Positions 55,441 through 64,000 of a stretch of DNA of 64,000 nt are shown here, piece after piece (the stretch's first letter is position 1; each line of letters opens with the position of its first letter). The position numbers were made by a program, and so were the translations under genes. The notes beneath the pieces were generated by a model, which made no database searches, was not told the DNA's origin, and saw only the letters and a list, made by a program, of their open reading frames with translations. The stretch covers positions 310,001 through 374,000 of the forward strand of contig NZ_CP031396.1 in assembly GCF_003363755.1 (NCBI RefSeq), given 5' to 3'. The stretch comes from Pseudomonas protegens. Its GTDB lineage: Bacteria > Pseudomonadota > Gammaproteobacteria > Pseudomonadales > Pseudomonadaceae.

Positions 55441-57435
55441 ATGCCCGCTTTGCGCACGATTCAAGCCCGCTACACGCTCTTTCTGGTCCTGTTCATTGTC
55501 CTGATGCTGGTACTCACGGTCGTGGGCATCAGCCAAATGGTGGCGCCCAAGCTGCGCCATACCGAGGAACAGGTGGTCCTCAATCGCATCGCCGAAGTGG
55601 CGCAGCGCATCCAGGGCGAGTTGAACAAGGTCCAGGCCCAGCAACGCAGCATCACCCAGACCGTGCCCCTGCTCGACAGCGACAGCATCGACAAGGTCCT
55701 GCCCGGCCTGGTGGACCAGTACGGCGAGCAGAAGGTCTTCGGCGGCGGAATCTGGCCCCTGCCCGGCCAGCGCACTCCGGGGCGCAACAAGCACAGCACC
55801 TTCTGGCACCGTGATGCGTCGGGCAAGCTGGTAGTCAACACCTTCTGGAACAGCGACCCGGCCCCCAACTACTACGACCAGTCCTGGTACAAAGGCGGCC
55901 TGCAGAGTGCTCCCGGCCAGTGCGCCTGGGCCGCGGCCTACAAGGACGACGCCAGCGCCGAGCCACGCACCAACTGCGCCATGGCCATCCGCCGCGACGG
56001 CCAACCCTGGGGCGTGGCCACCATCGACGTCACCCTGGGTTTCTTCAACGACCTGGTGGCCCGCCAGGAGAAAGAGCTCGACGCCCAGATGCTGATCGTC
56101 GAGGCCGACGGCAAGGTCATCAGCAACAGCTCGCGGATCAATGGCCCGATCGTGCTGAAGAACATCCGGGAACTGGCCGCCGGCTCGCCCTTCGCGGCCC
56201 AGGTGCAGAGCGCCCTGGAACGTCGCGACAACAGCGCCCAACGTATCGAGTTCGATAACGCCGGGGTGCCCAGCACCTTCTTCATGCGCGCCATCGAAGG
56301 CACCCCCTGGTTCCTCGCCAGCGCCCTGCCCACCCAGCTGATCACCGCACAGCGCGACGATGTGCTGAGCACCCTGAGCCTGTTGCAGATCCCCATGGTG
56401 ATCCTGCTGGTGCTGCTGCAGGTCTATGCGATCCGCCAACTGGTGCAGCGGATGAAGATCCTCAAGGGCAATATCGATGCCCTGGCCACCGGTGACGCCG
56501 ACCTGACCCGGCGCATCGTGATCCGCGCCGAGGACGAACTGGGGGCCATCGGGCACTCGGTCAACCACTTCATCCAGTACCTGCAGAACATGATCGGCAA
56601 AGTCACCCAGGCCACCGAAGCCATGGCCGGCAGCCTGGCGCAGTTGCAGCAGACCTCGGCCCACAGCCAGCAGATCCTGATGCGCCACGCCTCGGAAACC
56701 GACCAGACCGTGACCGCCATCACCCAGATGAGCAGCACGGCCGACAGCGTCGCAGCCAACGCCGCCCAGACCGCGGACTTCACCCGGCGCGCCAACGAGC
56801 ATGCCGAACACTCGCGGGTGGTGGTGGGCGAAGCCTCCGGCAGCGTGATTGCGCTGATCGACGAAGTGGCCGATGCCACCCACAAGGTCGAGGCCATGCA
56901 AGCCGACGCCCAGCGCATCACCGAGATCCTCGGGGTGATCGGCGCGATCGCCGGGCAGACCAACCTGCTGGCCCTCAACGCCGCCATCGAAGCAGCCCGG
57001 GCCGGGGAACAGGGACGCGGCTTTGCCGTGGTCGCCGATGAGGTCCGGGCCCTGGCCGCGCGGACCCAGGACAGCACCTCGCAAATCAACGAAATGCTCA
57101 GCCGCCTGACCCAGGGCGTGAGCTCCTCGGTCAGCGCCATGGAAAACACCCAGGCCAGTTGCCAGTCCGCGGCGGACGCCACGGCCCGGGTCAACAGCGG
57201 CCTGGATGAAATGGCCGACTCGGTGAACCAGATCAACAGCCTGAGCACCCAGATCGCCACCGCCGCCGAACAGCAGAGCGCGGTGACCGAGGAGATCAAC
57301 CGCAGCATGGTCAGCATCCGACACATGGTCGAGGAACTGGTGGAGAGTGCCCGGGCCGGTGAAAGCAATACCCAGAGCCTGTTGCAGGCCAATGCCCAGG
57401 TCAGCCACCTGATGAGTCGCTTCAAAGTCCGCTGA
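55441..57435 (+). CDS. Methyl-accepting chemotaxis protein with dCache sensor
   Basis: The 664-residue receptor starts at the ATG behind AAGGA; the longer in-frame extension runs through the promoter. It has a transmembrane segment near 13-35, a periplasmic double-Cache domain of about 290 residues ([40 protein letters not shown]), a second membrane segment near 325-345, HAMP ([12 protein letters not shown]) and the signalling tip [21 protein letters not shown]. The Cache wording recalls the amine receptors TlpQ/McpU, so polyamines or related amines are possible ligands; this is only a suggestion. Confidence 0.92.
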   Translation: MPALRTIQARYTLFLVLFIVLMLVLTVVGISQMVAPKLRHTEEQVVLNRIAEVAQRIQGELNKVQAQQRSITQTVPLLDSDSIDKVLPGLVDQYGEQKVFGGGIWPLPGQRTPGRNKHSTFWHRDASGKLVVNTFWNSDPAPNYYDQSWYKGGLQSAPGQCAWAAAYKDDASAEPRTNCAMAIRRDGQPWGVATIDVTLGFFNDLVARQEKELDAQMLIVEADGKVISNSSRINGPIVLKNIRELAAGSPFAAQVQSALERRDNSAQRIEFDNAGVPSTFFMRAIEGTPWFLASALPTQLITAQRDDVLSTLSLLQIPMVILLVLLQVYAIRQLVQRMKILKGNIDALATGDADLTRRIVIRAEDELGAIGHSVNHFIQYLQNMIGKVTQATEAMAGSLAQLQQTSAHSQQILMRHASETDQTVTAITQMSSTADSVAANAAQTADFTRRANEHAEHSRVVVGEASGSVIALIDEVADATHKVEAMQADAQRITEILGVIGAIAGQTNLLALNAAIEAARAGEQGRGFAVVADEVRALAARTQDSTSQINEMLSRLTQGVSSSVSAMENTQASCQSAADATARVNSGLDEMADSVNQINSLSTQIATAAEQQSAVTEEINRSMVSIRHMVEELVESARAGESNTQSLLQANAQVSHLMSRFKVR

Positions 57436-57514
57436 ACGGTCTGCCGCCGCCGCTGGCACCCCCAGGCGGCGGGACTATATTGGAGGCTCCGGTCACAAGG
57501 AAGTGGGGTGCATC

Positions 57515-57970
57515 ATGGGTCAGCGCCAATCACATCTGCTGCAAGAGCGGCTCAGCCACGAGCTGTATATCCAGGCCGATATCGACACTGTCTATTACTA
57601 CGTGACCCAGCCGGACCGCTGGCCGGAGTGGCAGCCCTCCTGCCTGCGGGCCGACACCGGCTTTTGTGGCTCGCTGCCGGCAGGTCACCGCTTCAGCGAA
57701 GTCATGAATCTCCTCGGAATACAGATCCCCATGAGCTATCGCGTGCTGAACGCGGTATTTCCCAAGGAGTTCAAGGCCGTCTTCAGCTCCGCGGCGCTGG
57801 ACGGCACTGTCCATTACCAACTGAGCAAGCACAGCGACGGCACGCTGTTGCGGCACACGCTGGACTATTGCACCGACCTGCAACTGAGCGGCCTGCGGGC
57901 GCGCATGGAACAGCTGTCGGCCCAGGCCCTGGACAATCTCAAGCAACATCTGGAGCATCCGGGCGACTGA
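57515..57970 (+). CDS. SRPBCC (START-like) protein
   Basis: The 151-residue protein has the helix-grip pattern of polyketide-cyclase/SRPBCC proteins: ELYIQADIDTVYYYVTQPDRWPEWQPSCLRA, then FSEVMNLLGIQIPMSYRV and a long C-terminal helix (LRARMEQLSAQALDNLKQHL). Such proteins bind hydrophobic ligands in a cavity; the ligand here is unknown. The ATG at 57515 lies behind AAGGAAG at a slightly long spacing; a GTG at 57503 is too close to it. The CopR-box of copA overlaps its stop codon. Confidence 0.82.
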   Translation: MGQRQSHLLQERLSHELYIQADIDTVYYYVTQPDRWPEWQPSCLRADTGFCGSLPAGHRFSEVMNLLGIQIPMSYRVLNAVFPKEFKAVFSSAALDGTVHYQLSKHSDGTLLRHTLDYCTDLQLSGLRARMEQLSAQALDNLKQHLEHPGD

Positions 57971-57982
57971 CAAATCTGTAAT
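57968..57982 (+). promoter_or_regulatory. CopR box before copA
   Basis: TGACAAATCTGTAAT fits TGACA-N4-TGTAAT exactly and lies 74 bases before the copA start. The same pattern occurs beside copR at 25859. Confidence 0.7.
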
Positions 57983-58055
57983 GCCCGCCTCAGTTTCCTG
58001 ACAGCCAGCGCTGATTAGAGTCCCCTCCAATCCGCTGACCGACTGGAAGCCTGCC

Positions 58056-59807
58056 ATGCCGTTCCCCCCATCAAGACACAGCCCGTCCCGCCGCACCTTC
58101 GTCAAGGCCCTGGCGGCCGGAGGCGCTCTCGCCGGTCTGGGGCTGTGGCGCAATCCGGTCTGGGCCATCAGCAGTCCGGGTCAGCCCGAGGTCGCGGCAG
58201 GCACCGATTTCGACCTGTCCATTGGCCAGTTGCCGGTGAACTTCAGCGGCCAGCCGCGCCAGGCCATGACGGTCAACGGCAGCCTGCCCGGCCCCCTGCT
58301 GCGCTGGCGCGAGGGCGACCGGGTCACCCTGCGGGTGCGCAACCGGCTGCACCAGATGACGTCGATCCACTGGCACGGGATCATCCTGCCCGCCGACATG
58401 GACGGCGTACCCGGCCTGAGCTTCGAAGGCATCGAGCCCGGCGGTCTGTATCGCTATTCATTCCCGGTCAAGCAGCACGGCACCTACTGGTACCACAGCC
58501 ATTCCGGGCTCCAGGAACAACTGGGGGTGTACGGGGCACTGGTGATCGACGCCCGGGAGCCGGAGCCCTTCACCTACGACCGCGACTACGTGGTGCTGCT
58601 ATCGGACTGGAGCGACGAGGCGCCGGAACAGATCCTGCGCACCCTGAAAAAGCAGTCCGACTACTACAACCGGCACAAACGCACCCTCGCTGACTTCATC
58701 GAAGACGTCGGCCGCGACGGCTGGGCCGCCACTGTGGCCGAACGCACAATGTGGGCGCAGATGAACATGACCCCCACCGACCTTGCCGACGTCAGCGGCG
58801 CCACCTACACCTACCTGCTCAACGGCCAGGCACCGGACAACCACTGGACCGGGCTGTTCCGCCCCGGCGAACGCCTGCGCCTGCGGCTGATCAATGCCTC
58901 GGCCATGACCTACTTCGACCTGCGCATTCCCGGCGTGAAAATGACCGTGGTGGCCGCCGATGGCCAGCACGTGGAGCCGGTATCGGTGGATGAGCTGCGG
59001 ATCGCCGTGGCGGAAACCTTCGACGTGCTGGTGCAGCCCAGCGCTGGTGCCCATAGCCTGTTCGCTCAGGCCATGGACCGCAGCGGCTATGCCCTGGGCA
59101 CCCTGGCCAGCGCCCCCGGGCTCAAGGCCACGGTGCCGCCCATGGACCCGCGCCCGTTGCTGAGCATGGCGGACATGGCCATGGGCGCCATGGATCATGG
59201 TGCCATGCCGGGCATGAACCACGGAACCATGGCCGCGATGGAGCACAACGCGGTGAACGCCGCGATCCGCCACCCGGACTCGGAAACCAACAACCCGCTG
59301 GTGGACATGCAGACGCTGAACCCCACGCCGCGCCTGAACGACCCCGGCCTCGGCCTGCGCCACAACGGCCGTCGGGTGCTGACCTACGCCGATCTGAAAA
59401 GCACCTTCGCCGACCCCGACGGCCGCGAACCGAGCCGTACCCTGACCCTGCACCTGACCGGCCATATGGAAAAGTTCGCCTGGTCTTTCGACGGCATCGC
59501 CTTTGCCGAGGCCGAGCCCCTGCGCCTGGAGTATGGCGAGCGGGTGCGGATTGAACTGGTGAACGACAGCATGATGAGCCACCCCATCCACCTGCATGGC
59601 ATGTGGAGCGACCTTGAGGACGAACACGGCCGTTTCCAGGTGCGCAAGCACACCATCGACATGCCGCCGGGCACCCGCCGCTGCTACCGGGTCACGGCCG
59701 ATGCCCTCGGGCGCTGGGCCTTCCACTGCCATCTGCTGTACCACATGGAGAGCGGCATGTTCCGCGAAGTCCGGGTCGAAGAACGGGAGGTGCCCCATGC
59801 CGATTGA
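58056..59807 (+). CDS. copA: CopA, periplasmic multicopper oxidase for copper resistance
   Basis: The 583-residue protein has a twin-arginine signal (SRRTFVK at 11-17), so it is exported folded. Copper sites: HWHG and HSH ([19 protein letters not shown]) and the C-terminal HPIHLHG and [13 protein letters not shown] methionine-rich stretch near 365-395 ([20 protein letters not shown]) binds extra copper. It oxidises Cu(I) to less toxic Cu(II) and binds copper in the periplasm. A CopR box stands upstream, and copB overlaps its end. Confidence 0.95.
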   Translation: MPFPPSRHSPSRRTFVKALAAGGALAGLGLWRNPVWAISSPGQPEVAAGTDFDLSIGQLPVNFSGQPRQAMTVNGSLPGPLLRWREGDRVTLRVRNRLHQMTSIHWHGIILPADMDGVPGLSFEGIEPGGLYRYSFPVKQHGTYWYHSHSGLQEQLGVYGALVIDAREPEPFTYDRDYVVLLSDWSDEAPEQILRTLKKQSDYYNRHKRTLADFIEDVGRDGWAATVAERTMWAQMNMTPTDLADVSGATYTYLLNGQAPDNHWTGLFRPGERLRLRLINASAMTYFDLRIPGVKMTVVAADGQHVEPVSVDELRIAVAETFDVLVQPSAGAHSLFAQAMDRSGYALGTLASAPGLKATVPPMDPRPLLSMADMAMGAMDHGAMPGMNHGTMAAMEHNAVNAAIRHPDSETNNPLVDMQTLNPTPRLNDPGLGLRHNGRRVLTYADLKSTFADPDGREPSRTLTLHLTGHMEKFAWSFDGIAFAEAEPLRLEYGERVRIELVNDSMMSHPIHLHGMWSDLEDEHGRFQVRKHTIDMPPGTRRCYRVTADALGRWAFHCHLLYHMESGMFREVRVEEREVPHAD

Positions 59808-60726
59808 GACGCCCCTGCTGCCACTGCTGCCGGGCGGGCTGACCGGTCTCGGCCTGGGCATCGTCCTGCTGGCCTGGCCCGGTATCCCGGCCCATGGTCA
59901 GTCCATGCCCGGCATGGACCACGACACCCGGTCACCACAACAGATGCCCGGGCATGACATGCGCGGCATGGATCACTCAGCGATGCCGGACCTGCCAGTC
60001 GCAGCCCCCTTGCAAAGCCGTACGCCGATTGCGCCGTTGACCGATGCCGATCGCCGGGCGGTCTATCCAAGCGCGGCCGGTCACGTCCTCCACGGCAAGT
60101 CGCTGAACAGTTTTTTCCTGGTGGAGCGGCTCGAATGGCAGGACGCCGAGCGCGGCACGAGCCTGGGCTGGGAGGTCAATGGCTGGATAGGTGGCGACCG
60201 TGACCGGCTGTGGCTGCGCAGCGAAGGTGAACGCACCCGGGGCGTCACTGAGCATGCCGAGCTGCAAGCCCTCTGGGGCCATGCCATCGGCCCCTGGTGG
60301 GATCTGGTCAGCGGCCTGCGTCAGGACTTCAAACCCGGCACGGCCCAGACCTGGGCAGCCCTGGGCCTGCAAGGCATGGCGCTGTACAACGTCGAAAGCC
60401 AGGTCACCGCCTATCTTGGAGAAGGCGGCCAGAGCGCCTTGCGGGTCGAGGCCGACTACGACCTGCTGCTGACCCAGCGCCTGATCCTGCAGCCGTCGGC
60501 GCAACTCAACCTGTATGGCCGCAACGATCCGCAACGGGGCCAGGGCGCCGGCCTGGCCGATAGCGAAATCGGCCTGCGGCTGCGCTATGAACTGCGCCGG
60601 GAATTCGCACCTTATATAGGTGTGACCTGGAACCGCAGCCACGGGCGGACCGCCGACTACGCCCGCAACGACGGCGAACCGGACAACGGCGCCCGCCTGG
60701 TTCTGGGGCTGCGAATGTGGTTCTAG
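59797..60726 (+). CDS. copB: CopB, outer-membrane copper-resistance protein
   Basis: The 309-residue protein starts at the ATG behind GGGAGG inside copA, an 11-base overlap. A signal-like hydrophobic segment ending at PAHG is followed by a short Met/His-rich part ([26 protein letters not shown]) and the CopB beta-barrel domain (PF05275) ending in LVLGLRMWF, with a terminal Phe. It binds copper at or near the outer membrane. The Met/His repeats are shorter than in P. syringae CopB. Confidence 0.93.
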   Translation: MPIETPLLPLLPGGLTGLGLGIVLLAWPGIPAHGQSMPGMDHDTRSPQQMPGHDMRGMDHSAMPDLPVAAPLQSRTPIAPLTDADRRAVYPSAAGHVLHGKSLNSFFLVERLEWQDAERGTSLGWEVNGWIGGDRDRLWLRSEGERTRGVTEHAELQALWGHAIGPWWDLVSGLRQDFKPGTAQTWAALGLQGMALYNVESQVTAYLGEGGQSALRVEADYDLLLTQRLILQPSAQLNLYGRNDPQRGQGAGLADSEIGLRLRYELRREFAPYIGVTWNRSHGRTADYARNDGEPDNGARLVLGLRMWF

Positions 60727-60877
60727 AACCCTTGCTGCGCGCCCGGGGCTTGGTATCAACTTGAAACAAAAGCCGTCGGCAGCTGGCAAAAAAAGCCGCA
60801 AAATGCACCACCAACGTGTCCCCACAAGGGCCGGCCCTGCCAACGCCCCTTATTCAACAGCGACAACGAGACTTTCG

Positions 60878-61327
60878 ATGAAAACTTCACTGCGTCTGGC
60901 GGCCCTGTCCGCCCTGCTGATCGGCTCCCTGGCTCAGGCGGGCGAACTGATCCCCATCGACGTGCACCGCGACGCCAACTGCGGCTGCTGCAAAAAGTGG
61001 ATCGAGCACCTGCAGGACAACGGCTTTGCCGTCACCGACCACGTGGAAAGCAACATGAGCGCGGTCAAACAGCGCTTGGGCGTGGCCCCGCGCCTGGGCT
61101 CCTGTCACACCGCGGTGATCGACGGCAAGTTCGTCGAAGGCCACGTGCCCGCTGAACAGGTCCTGGCCTTGCGCAAGCGCGACGACCTGCTGGGCATCGC
61201 CGCCCCGGGCATGCCCATGGGCTCCCCCGGCATGGAAATGGACGGCATGGGCGCCGACGCCTTCCAAGTCATCGGCCTGACCCGTGACGGCCAGGATGTC
61301 GTGCTAGCGGACTACCCGGCCCGTTGA
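60878..61327 (+). CDS. copG: CopG-like DUF411 periplasmic metal-binding protein
   Basis: The 149-residue protein has a signal peptide (MKTSLRLAALSALLIGSLAQ, cleavage near AQA-G). DUF411 cysteines are Cys35, Cys37, Cys38 in ANCGCCKKW and Cys76 in SCHTAVIDGKFVEGHVP, with a Met-rich tail (MPMGSPGMEMDGMG). CopG proteins with this Cys set bind a copper cluster and act in periplasmic copper redox handling. It lies 151 bases behind copB and is coupled to the next gene by a four-base overlap. The ribosome site is weak. Confidence 0.85.
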   Translation: MKTSLRLAALSALLIGSLAQAGELIPIDVHRDANCGCCKKWIEHLQDNGFAVTDHVESNMSAVKQRLGVAPRLGSCHTAVIDGKFVEGHVPAEQVLALRKRDDLLGIAAPGMPMGSPGMEMDGMGADAFQVIGLTRDGQDVVLADYPAR

Positions 61328-61761
61328 TCGCCAGCGCCTACCTCGGCCTGTTTCTCGCCGCCTTCGCCGCCGCCACCCTGCTGCCCCTGCAGTCGGAAGC
61401 GCTGTTGGTGGGCCTGCTGCACAACAGCCAACTGACGGTACTCGGGCTCTGGCTGGTAGCAACCCTGGGCAACGTCCTGGGCTCCCTGGTCAACTGGTGG
61501 CTGGGGCAGCGCCTTGACACCTACAAGGAGCGTCGCTGGTTTCCCGTTAGTCCGAAGCACCTGGAGCGGGCCCGGGTGCACTACCAGCGTTACGGCCACT
61601 GGACGCTGCTGCTGAGCTGGATGCCGGTGATCGGCGATCCGCTGACCCTGGTGGCAGGCGTCATGGGCGAACCCCTCAAGCGTTTCCTGCTGGTCGTCAG
61701 CCTGGCCAAGGGCGCCCGCTACGCCGTGCTGGTGTGGCTGACCCTGGGCTGGCTCGGCTGA
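61324..61761 (+). CDS. YqaA-type (DedA/SNARE-associated-like) membrane protein
   Basis: The 145-residue protein begins at a TTG overlapping the copG stop (TTGA); no ATG is available near. It has four hydrophobic segments with the family motifs ATLLPLQSEALLVGLLHNS near the start, NVLGSLVNWWLGQ, and GHWTLLLSWMPVIGDPLTLVAGVM. DedA-family proteins are linked to lipid flipping and membrane homeostasis; the YqaA subgroup is uncharacterised. The coupling to copG suggests a link with metal or envelope stress. Confidence 0.85.
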   Translation: MIASAYLGLFLAAFAAATLLPLQSEALLVGLLHNSQLTVLGLWLVATLGNVLGSLVNWWLGQRLDTYKERRWFPVSPKHLERARVHYQRYGHWTLLLSWMPVIGDPLTLVAGVMGEPLKRFLLVVSLAKGARYAVLVWLTLGWLG

Positions 61762-62262
61762 GCCGCTGCGTGCTCAACCGGGCCTTGGGTCGCCAACAGA
61801 TCCCCGGGGCCCTGCCCATTTTTGGGCAAGGCCACCAGCGATCTGCACCAACCCCTGGCGCGCCCTCACCGTTTTCGCGCCGAGGCCATTTCAGCCGCGC
61901 TCTGCTGCGGTGCACGGCCGACCTTTCGTCGGGATGGATCCGTCGCCCTGCGCCCACGCCAAATCAACGCCCCGCCCTGCCCGACGCCGCTCTAGGTTCT
62001 GTCCTAGACTGATTTTCGCATTGTGACCGAGCGGTCACTTTGGCATTGAAAAAGTCGAAACTTTTCGCGTCGGCCCAAGGTCAGGTTAAAGGTAGGGTCG
62101 CTGCCACTGGTGCATTCCTTGCAACGGCTCCTCCACCCTTTCTGCTGCAGCGCTCGAGCAGCTCAGGCTGATCGATGTGTGGCGCAATTGCGCCCGGCCA
62201 CAGGAATGGCCCGACAGTAGCGTTTGAGACAGCAGAACAGATCAATAAAACGGGAGAGACCT
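61762..62262. other. Intergenic region before glgA
   Basis: These 501 bases hold no supported gene. They contain CTAGGTTCTGTCC (61992-62004), identical for 13 bases to one end of the MITE-like element, and a perfect palindrome at 62023-62038. The last 60 bases should contain the glgA promoter. Confidence 0.5.
62023..62038. promoter_or_regulatory. Perfect palindrome GTGACCG-AG-CGGTCAC
   Basis: Seven-base arms are exactly complementary around AG. This looks like an operator for a dimeric repressor, for example of the TetR family; its position is 225 bases before glgA. Confidence 0.45.
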
Positions 62263-63831
62263 ATGATCAGCGCCGCATTGGACACTCAGGGAGAGCATCC
62301 TCAACAGCAGGCCGGTGAACGTGCCCCCCAGGCGATTTCCATCCCTGGAGGCAAGACCCTACTGCCGCTGGCTCGTCAGAATCCCAACCGCAAGCGGGTG
62401 CTGTTCGTCACTTCGGAAATCGCCGATCTGGTGAAAACCGGCGGCCTGGGCGACGTCTCCGCCGCCCTGCCCCGGGCCATGGCCCACCTGCACGATGTGC
62501 GGGTACTGATTCCCGGCTATCCCCAGGTGCTGCACAGCGAGAACCCCATCCATATCATCGGCGAGCTGGGGGGCCACGCGGCGCTGCCGGCCTGCAAGAT
62601 CGGGCGCATGGACATGCCCGACGGCCTGGTGATCTATGTGCTGATCTGCCCAGAGCTGTACGAGCGCGAAGGCACGCCCTACGGCGCCAACAATGGCCGC
62701 GACTGGCCCGACAACCACATTCGCTTTGCCCGCCTGGGGCTGGCCGCCGCCGACATCGCCGCCAACCTGGCTCAGATCCACTGGTGCCCCGACCTGGTGC
62801 ACGCCCACGACTGGCCCGCCGGGCTGGCCCCGGCCTACATGCACTGGCGCGGGCAGCGCACCCCGACCCTGTTCACCATCCATAACCTGGCCTATCAGGG
62901 CGTGGTCAGCCTGGCCTCGTGCCCGGAGCTGGGCATCCCCGAACACGCCCTGCAACAGGAAGGCATGGAGTTCTACGGCAAGCTGTCGTTCCTCAAGGCC
63001 GGCATGGCCTACGCCAGCCACATCACCACGGTGAGCGCCACCTACGCCCAGGAAATCACTACCCCGGCCTTCGGGTGCGGCCTCGACGGTTTTCTCGCCA
63101 GCAAGACCCAGCAAGGCTTGCTCAGTGGCATCCCCAACGGCATCGACGAAAGCTGGGACGCCGCCACCGATGCGCACCTGTTCTGCCCCTTCAGCATGGG
63201 TGATTGGGACGGCAAGGCGGCCAACGCCGCCCATGTGCGGCAGATGTTCGATCTCGATCCCAGCAACGGCCCGCTGTTCGCCGTGGTCTCGCGGCTGGTC
63301 TACCAGAAGGGCCTGGACCTCACCGAAGGCGTGGCCGAATTCATCGTCGCCAACGGCGGCCAGATCGCCATCATCGGCCGCGGCGAACCGGAAGAGGAAC
63401 AATCCATGCGCGCCCTGGCCCGGCGTTTTCCCGGGCGCATCGGGGTCAACATCGGCTTCAATGAAACCGATGCCCGGCGCATGTTCGCCGGCAGCGACTT
63501 TCTGCTCATGCCGTCACGCTACGAGCCCTGCGGGCTGAGCCAGATGTACGCCCAGCGCTTCGGTTCGCTGCCGGTGGCACGCAACACCGGCGGCCTGGCG
63601 GACACCATCGAGAATGGCGTCACCGGCTTTCTGTTCGACGAATCCACGGTGGCCAGCTACCAGGAGGCGCTGACCCGGGCGTTCAAGGTCTTCGCCTATC
63701 CAGCGCTGCTCAACGCCATGCGCTGCCGGGCCATGGCCGCCCCGTTCAACTGGTGCAAGGCGGTGGAACCCTACGCCGAACTCTACGAACAACTGGTGGC
63801 CAAGGCCCTGGGGCAGGCCACCCGACAATAA
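62263..63831 (+). CDS. glgA: Glycogen synthase (ADP-glucose type)
   Basis: The 522-residue GT5 glycosyltransferase extends alpha-1,4-glucan from ADP-glucose. The ATG at 62263 follows GGGAGAG. After about 38 extra N-terminal residues comes VLFVTSEIADLVKTGGLGDVSAALP with the KTGGL nucleotide-binding motif, then HAHDWPAGLAPAYMHW, SGIPNGIDESWDAATD, SRLVYQKGLDL and the retaining-GT EPCGLSQMYAQRFGSLPVARNTGGLADT. It is followed 14 bases later by treZ, the usual Pseudomonas glycogen/trehalose arrangement. Confidence 0.96.
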   Translation: MISAALDTQGEHPQQQAGERAPQAISIPGGKTLLPLARQNPNRKRVLFVTSEIADLVKTGGLGDVSAALPRAMAHLHDVRVLIPGYPQVLHSENPIHIIGELGGHAALPACKIGRMDMPDGLVIYVLICPELYEREGTPYGANNGRDWPDNHIRFARLGLAAADIAANLAQIHWCPDLVHAHDWPAGLAPAYMHWRGQRTPTLFTIHNLAYQGVVSLASCPELGIPEHALQQEGMEFYGKLSFLKAGMAYASHITTVSATYAQEITTPAFGCGLDGFLASKTQQGLLSGIPNGIDESWDAATDAHLFCPFSMGDWDGKAANAAHVRQMFDLDPSNGPLFAVVSRLVYQKGLDLTEGVAEFIVANGGQIAIIGRGEPEEEQSMRALARRFPGRIGVNIGFNETDARRMFAGSDFLLMPSRYEPCGLSQMYAQRFGSLPVARNTGGLADTIENGVTGFLFDESTVASYQEALTRAFKVFAYPALLNAMRCRAMAAPFNWCKAVEPYAELYEQLVAKALGQATRQ

Positions 63832-63845
63832 AGGGGCCTGGACCC

Positions 63846-64000
63846 ATGCCATCAAGCACCCTGCACAGCTGGAGCCACGGCGCAGTGATGCTGGATAACG
63901 AGCACACCCGGTTCGCCCTGTGGGCACCGGATGCCCGTGAGGTCAGCGTTGCACTGGCGGACGGCCGGTCATTGCCGATGCGGCCCGAGGCCGACGGCTG
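63846..64000 (+). CDS. treZ: Malto-oligosyltrehalose trehalohydrolase, N-terminal part (cut by window end)
   Basis: The first 51 codons are visible: MPSSTLHSWSHGAVMLDNEH followed by TRFALWAPDAREVSVALADG. This is the N-terminal CBM48-like domain of TreZ (GxxxxxxTxFxLWAPxAxxVxL). TreZ cuts trehalose from the end of maltooligosyl-trehalose made by TreY. The neighbourhood with glgA supports the name, but most of the protein lies outside. Confidence 0.8.
   Translation, partial: MPSSTLHSWSHGAVMLDNEHTRFALWAPDAREVSVALADGRSLPMRPEADG

Noticed and set aside
55297..57459. 720-codon open frame on the minus strand
   Set aside because: Antisense of the chemoreceptor gene; repeated Gly/His/Asp composition without domain signs.

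Overview
The window reads as chromosome of a fluorescent Pseudomonas, most likely the P. fluorescens/P. protegens/P. chlororaphis group. It has high GC, dense operons, Pseudomonas REP elements, a phenylacetate operon in Pseudomonas arrangement, a short-form gnd next to zwf, a CopR/CopS system beside a PtrA-like gene, PvdQ, DpkA and a glgA-treZ start. No rRNA, tRNA, CRISPR array, prophage or intact insertion sequence was found. Identifications rest on reading the proteins and motifs; no database search was run.

Layout. 1-6 kb: end of an outer-membrane channel gene, a sigma-54 activator, a small conserved protein, a Tat-exported phospholipase C and a secreted alpha/beta hydrolase. 6-18.3 kb: the phenylacetate (paa) locus, with paaX and paaY divergent from paaG-paaK, then paaABCDE, a two-gene symporter unit and paaZ. 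The genes paaF, paaH, paaI and paaJ are absent, and a 22-codon stub resembling the start of paaH lies just after paaG. 18.5-22.6 kb: nhaB converging on gnd-zwf, with a truncated HAD-hydrolase remnant between them. 23-28.7 kb: cptA, a PtrA-like gene, copRS and a GNAT acetyltransferase. 28.8-31.2 kb: zapE, an NTF2-like protein and a WYL regulator. 31.4-35.5 kb: a fecI/fecR/receptor iron unit whose receptor resembles the aerobactin receptor IutA/ChtA. 35.7-46.4 kb: purine permease, LEA-type lipoprotein, glutaminase, a ferric-reductase-like flavoprotein, MFS exporter with LysR regulator, acetyltransferase, nitrilase with LysR regulator, and two small proteins. 46.4-51.1 kb: dpkA, an orphan FecR-type anti-sigma factor and the acylase PvdQ. 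51.1-57.4 kb: a MITE-like element, a small Fur-like winged-helix protein, a small membrane protein, LysR with aldo/keto reductase, an unrecognised 178-aa protein and a chemoreceptor behind a sigma-28 promoter. 58-61.8 kb: copA-copB-copG and a YqaA-like protein. 62.2-64 kb: glgA and the start of treZ.

How the parts work together. Phenylacetate is imported, activated by PaaK, epoxidised by PaaABCDE, isomerised by PaaG and ring-opened by PaaZ; the later beta-oxidation steps must be encoded elsewhere or be missing. A 14-base sequence repeated before paaG and paaA is a likely PaaX operator. Copper is probably sensed by CopS/CopR. CopR-type boxes lie before the PtrA-like gene, before copR and, 32 kb away, before copA, tying the two copper loci together. 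Two Fur-box-like sequences flank the iron-signalling genes.

The most interesting points are the eroded paa operon, the dispersed copper regulon, the HAD remnant and the MITE-like element. I did not find a clearly new multi-gene system.
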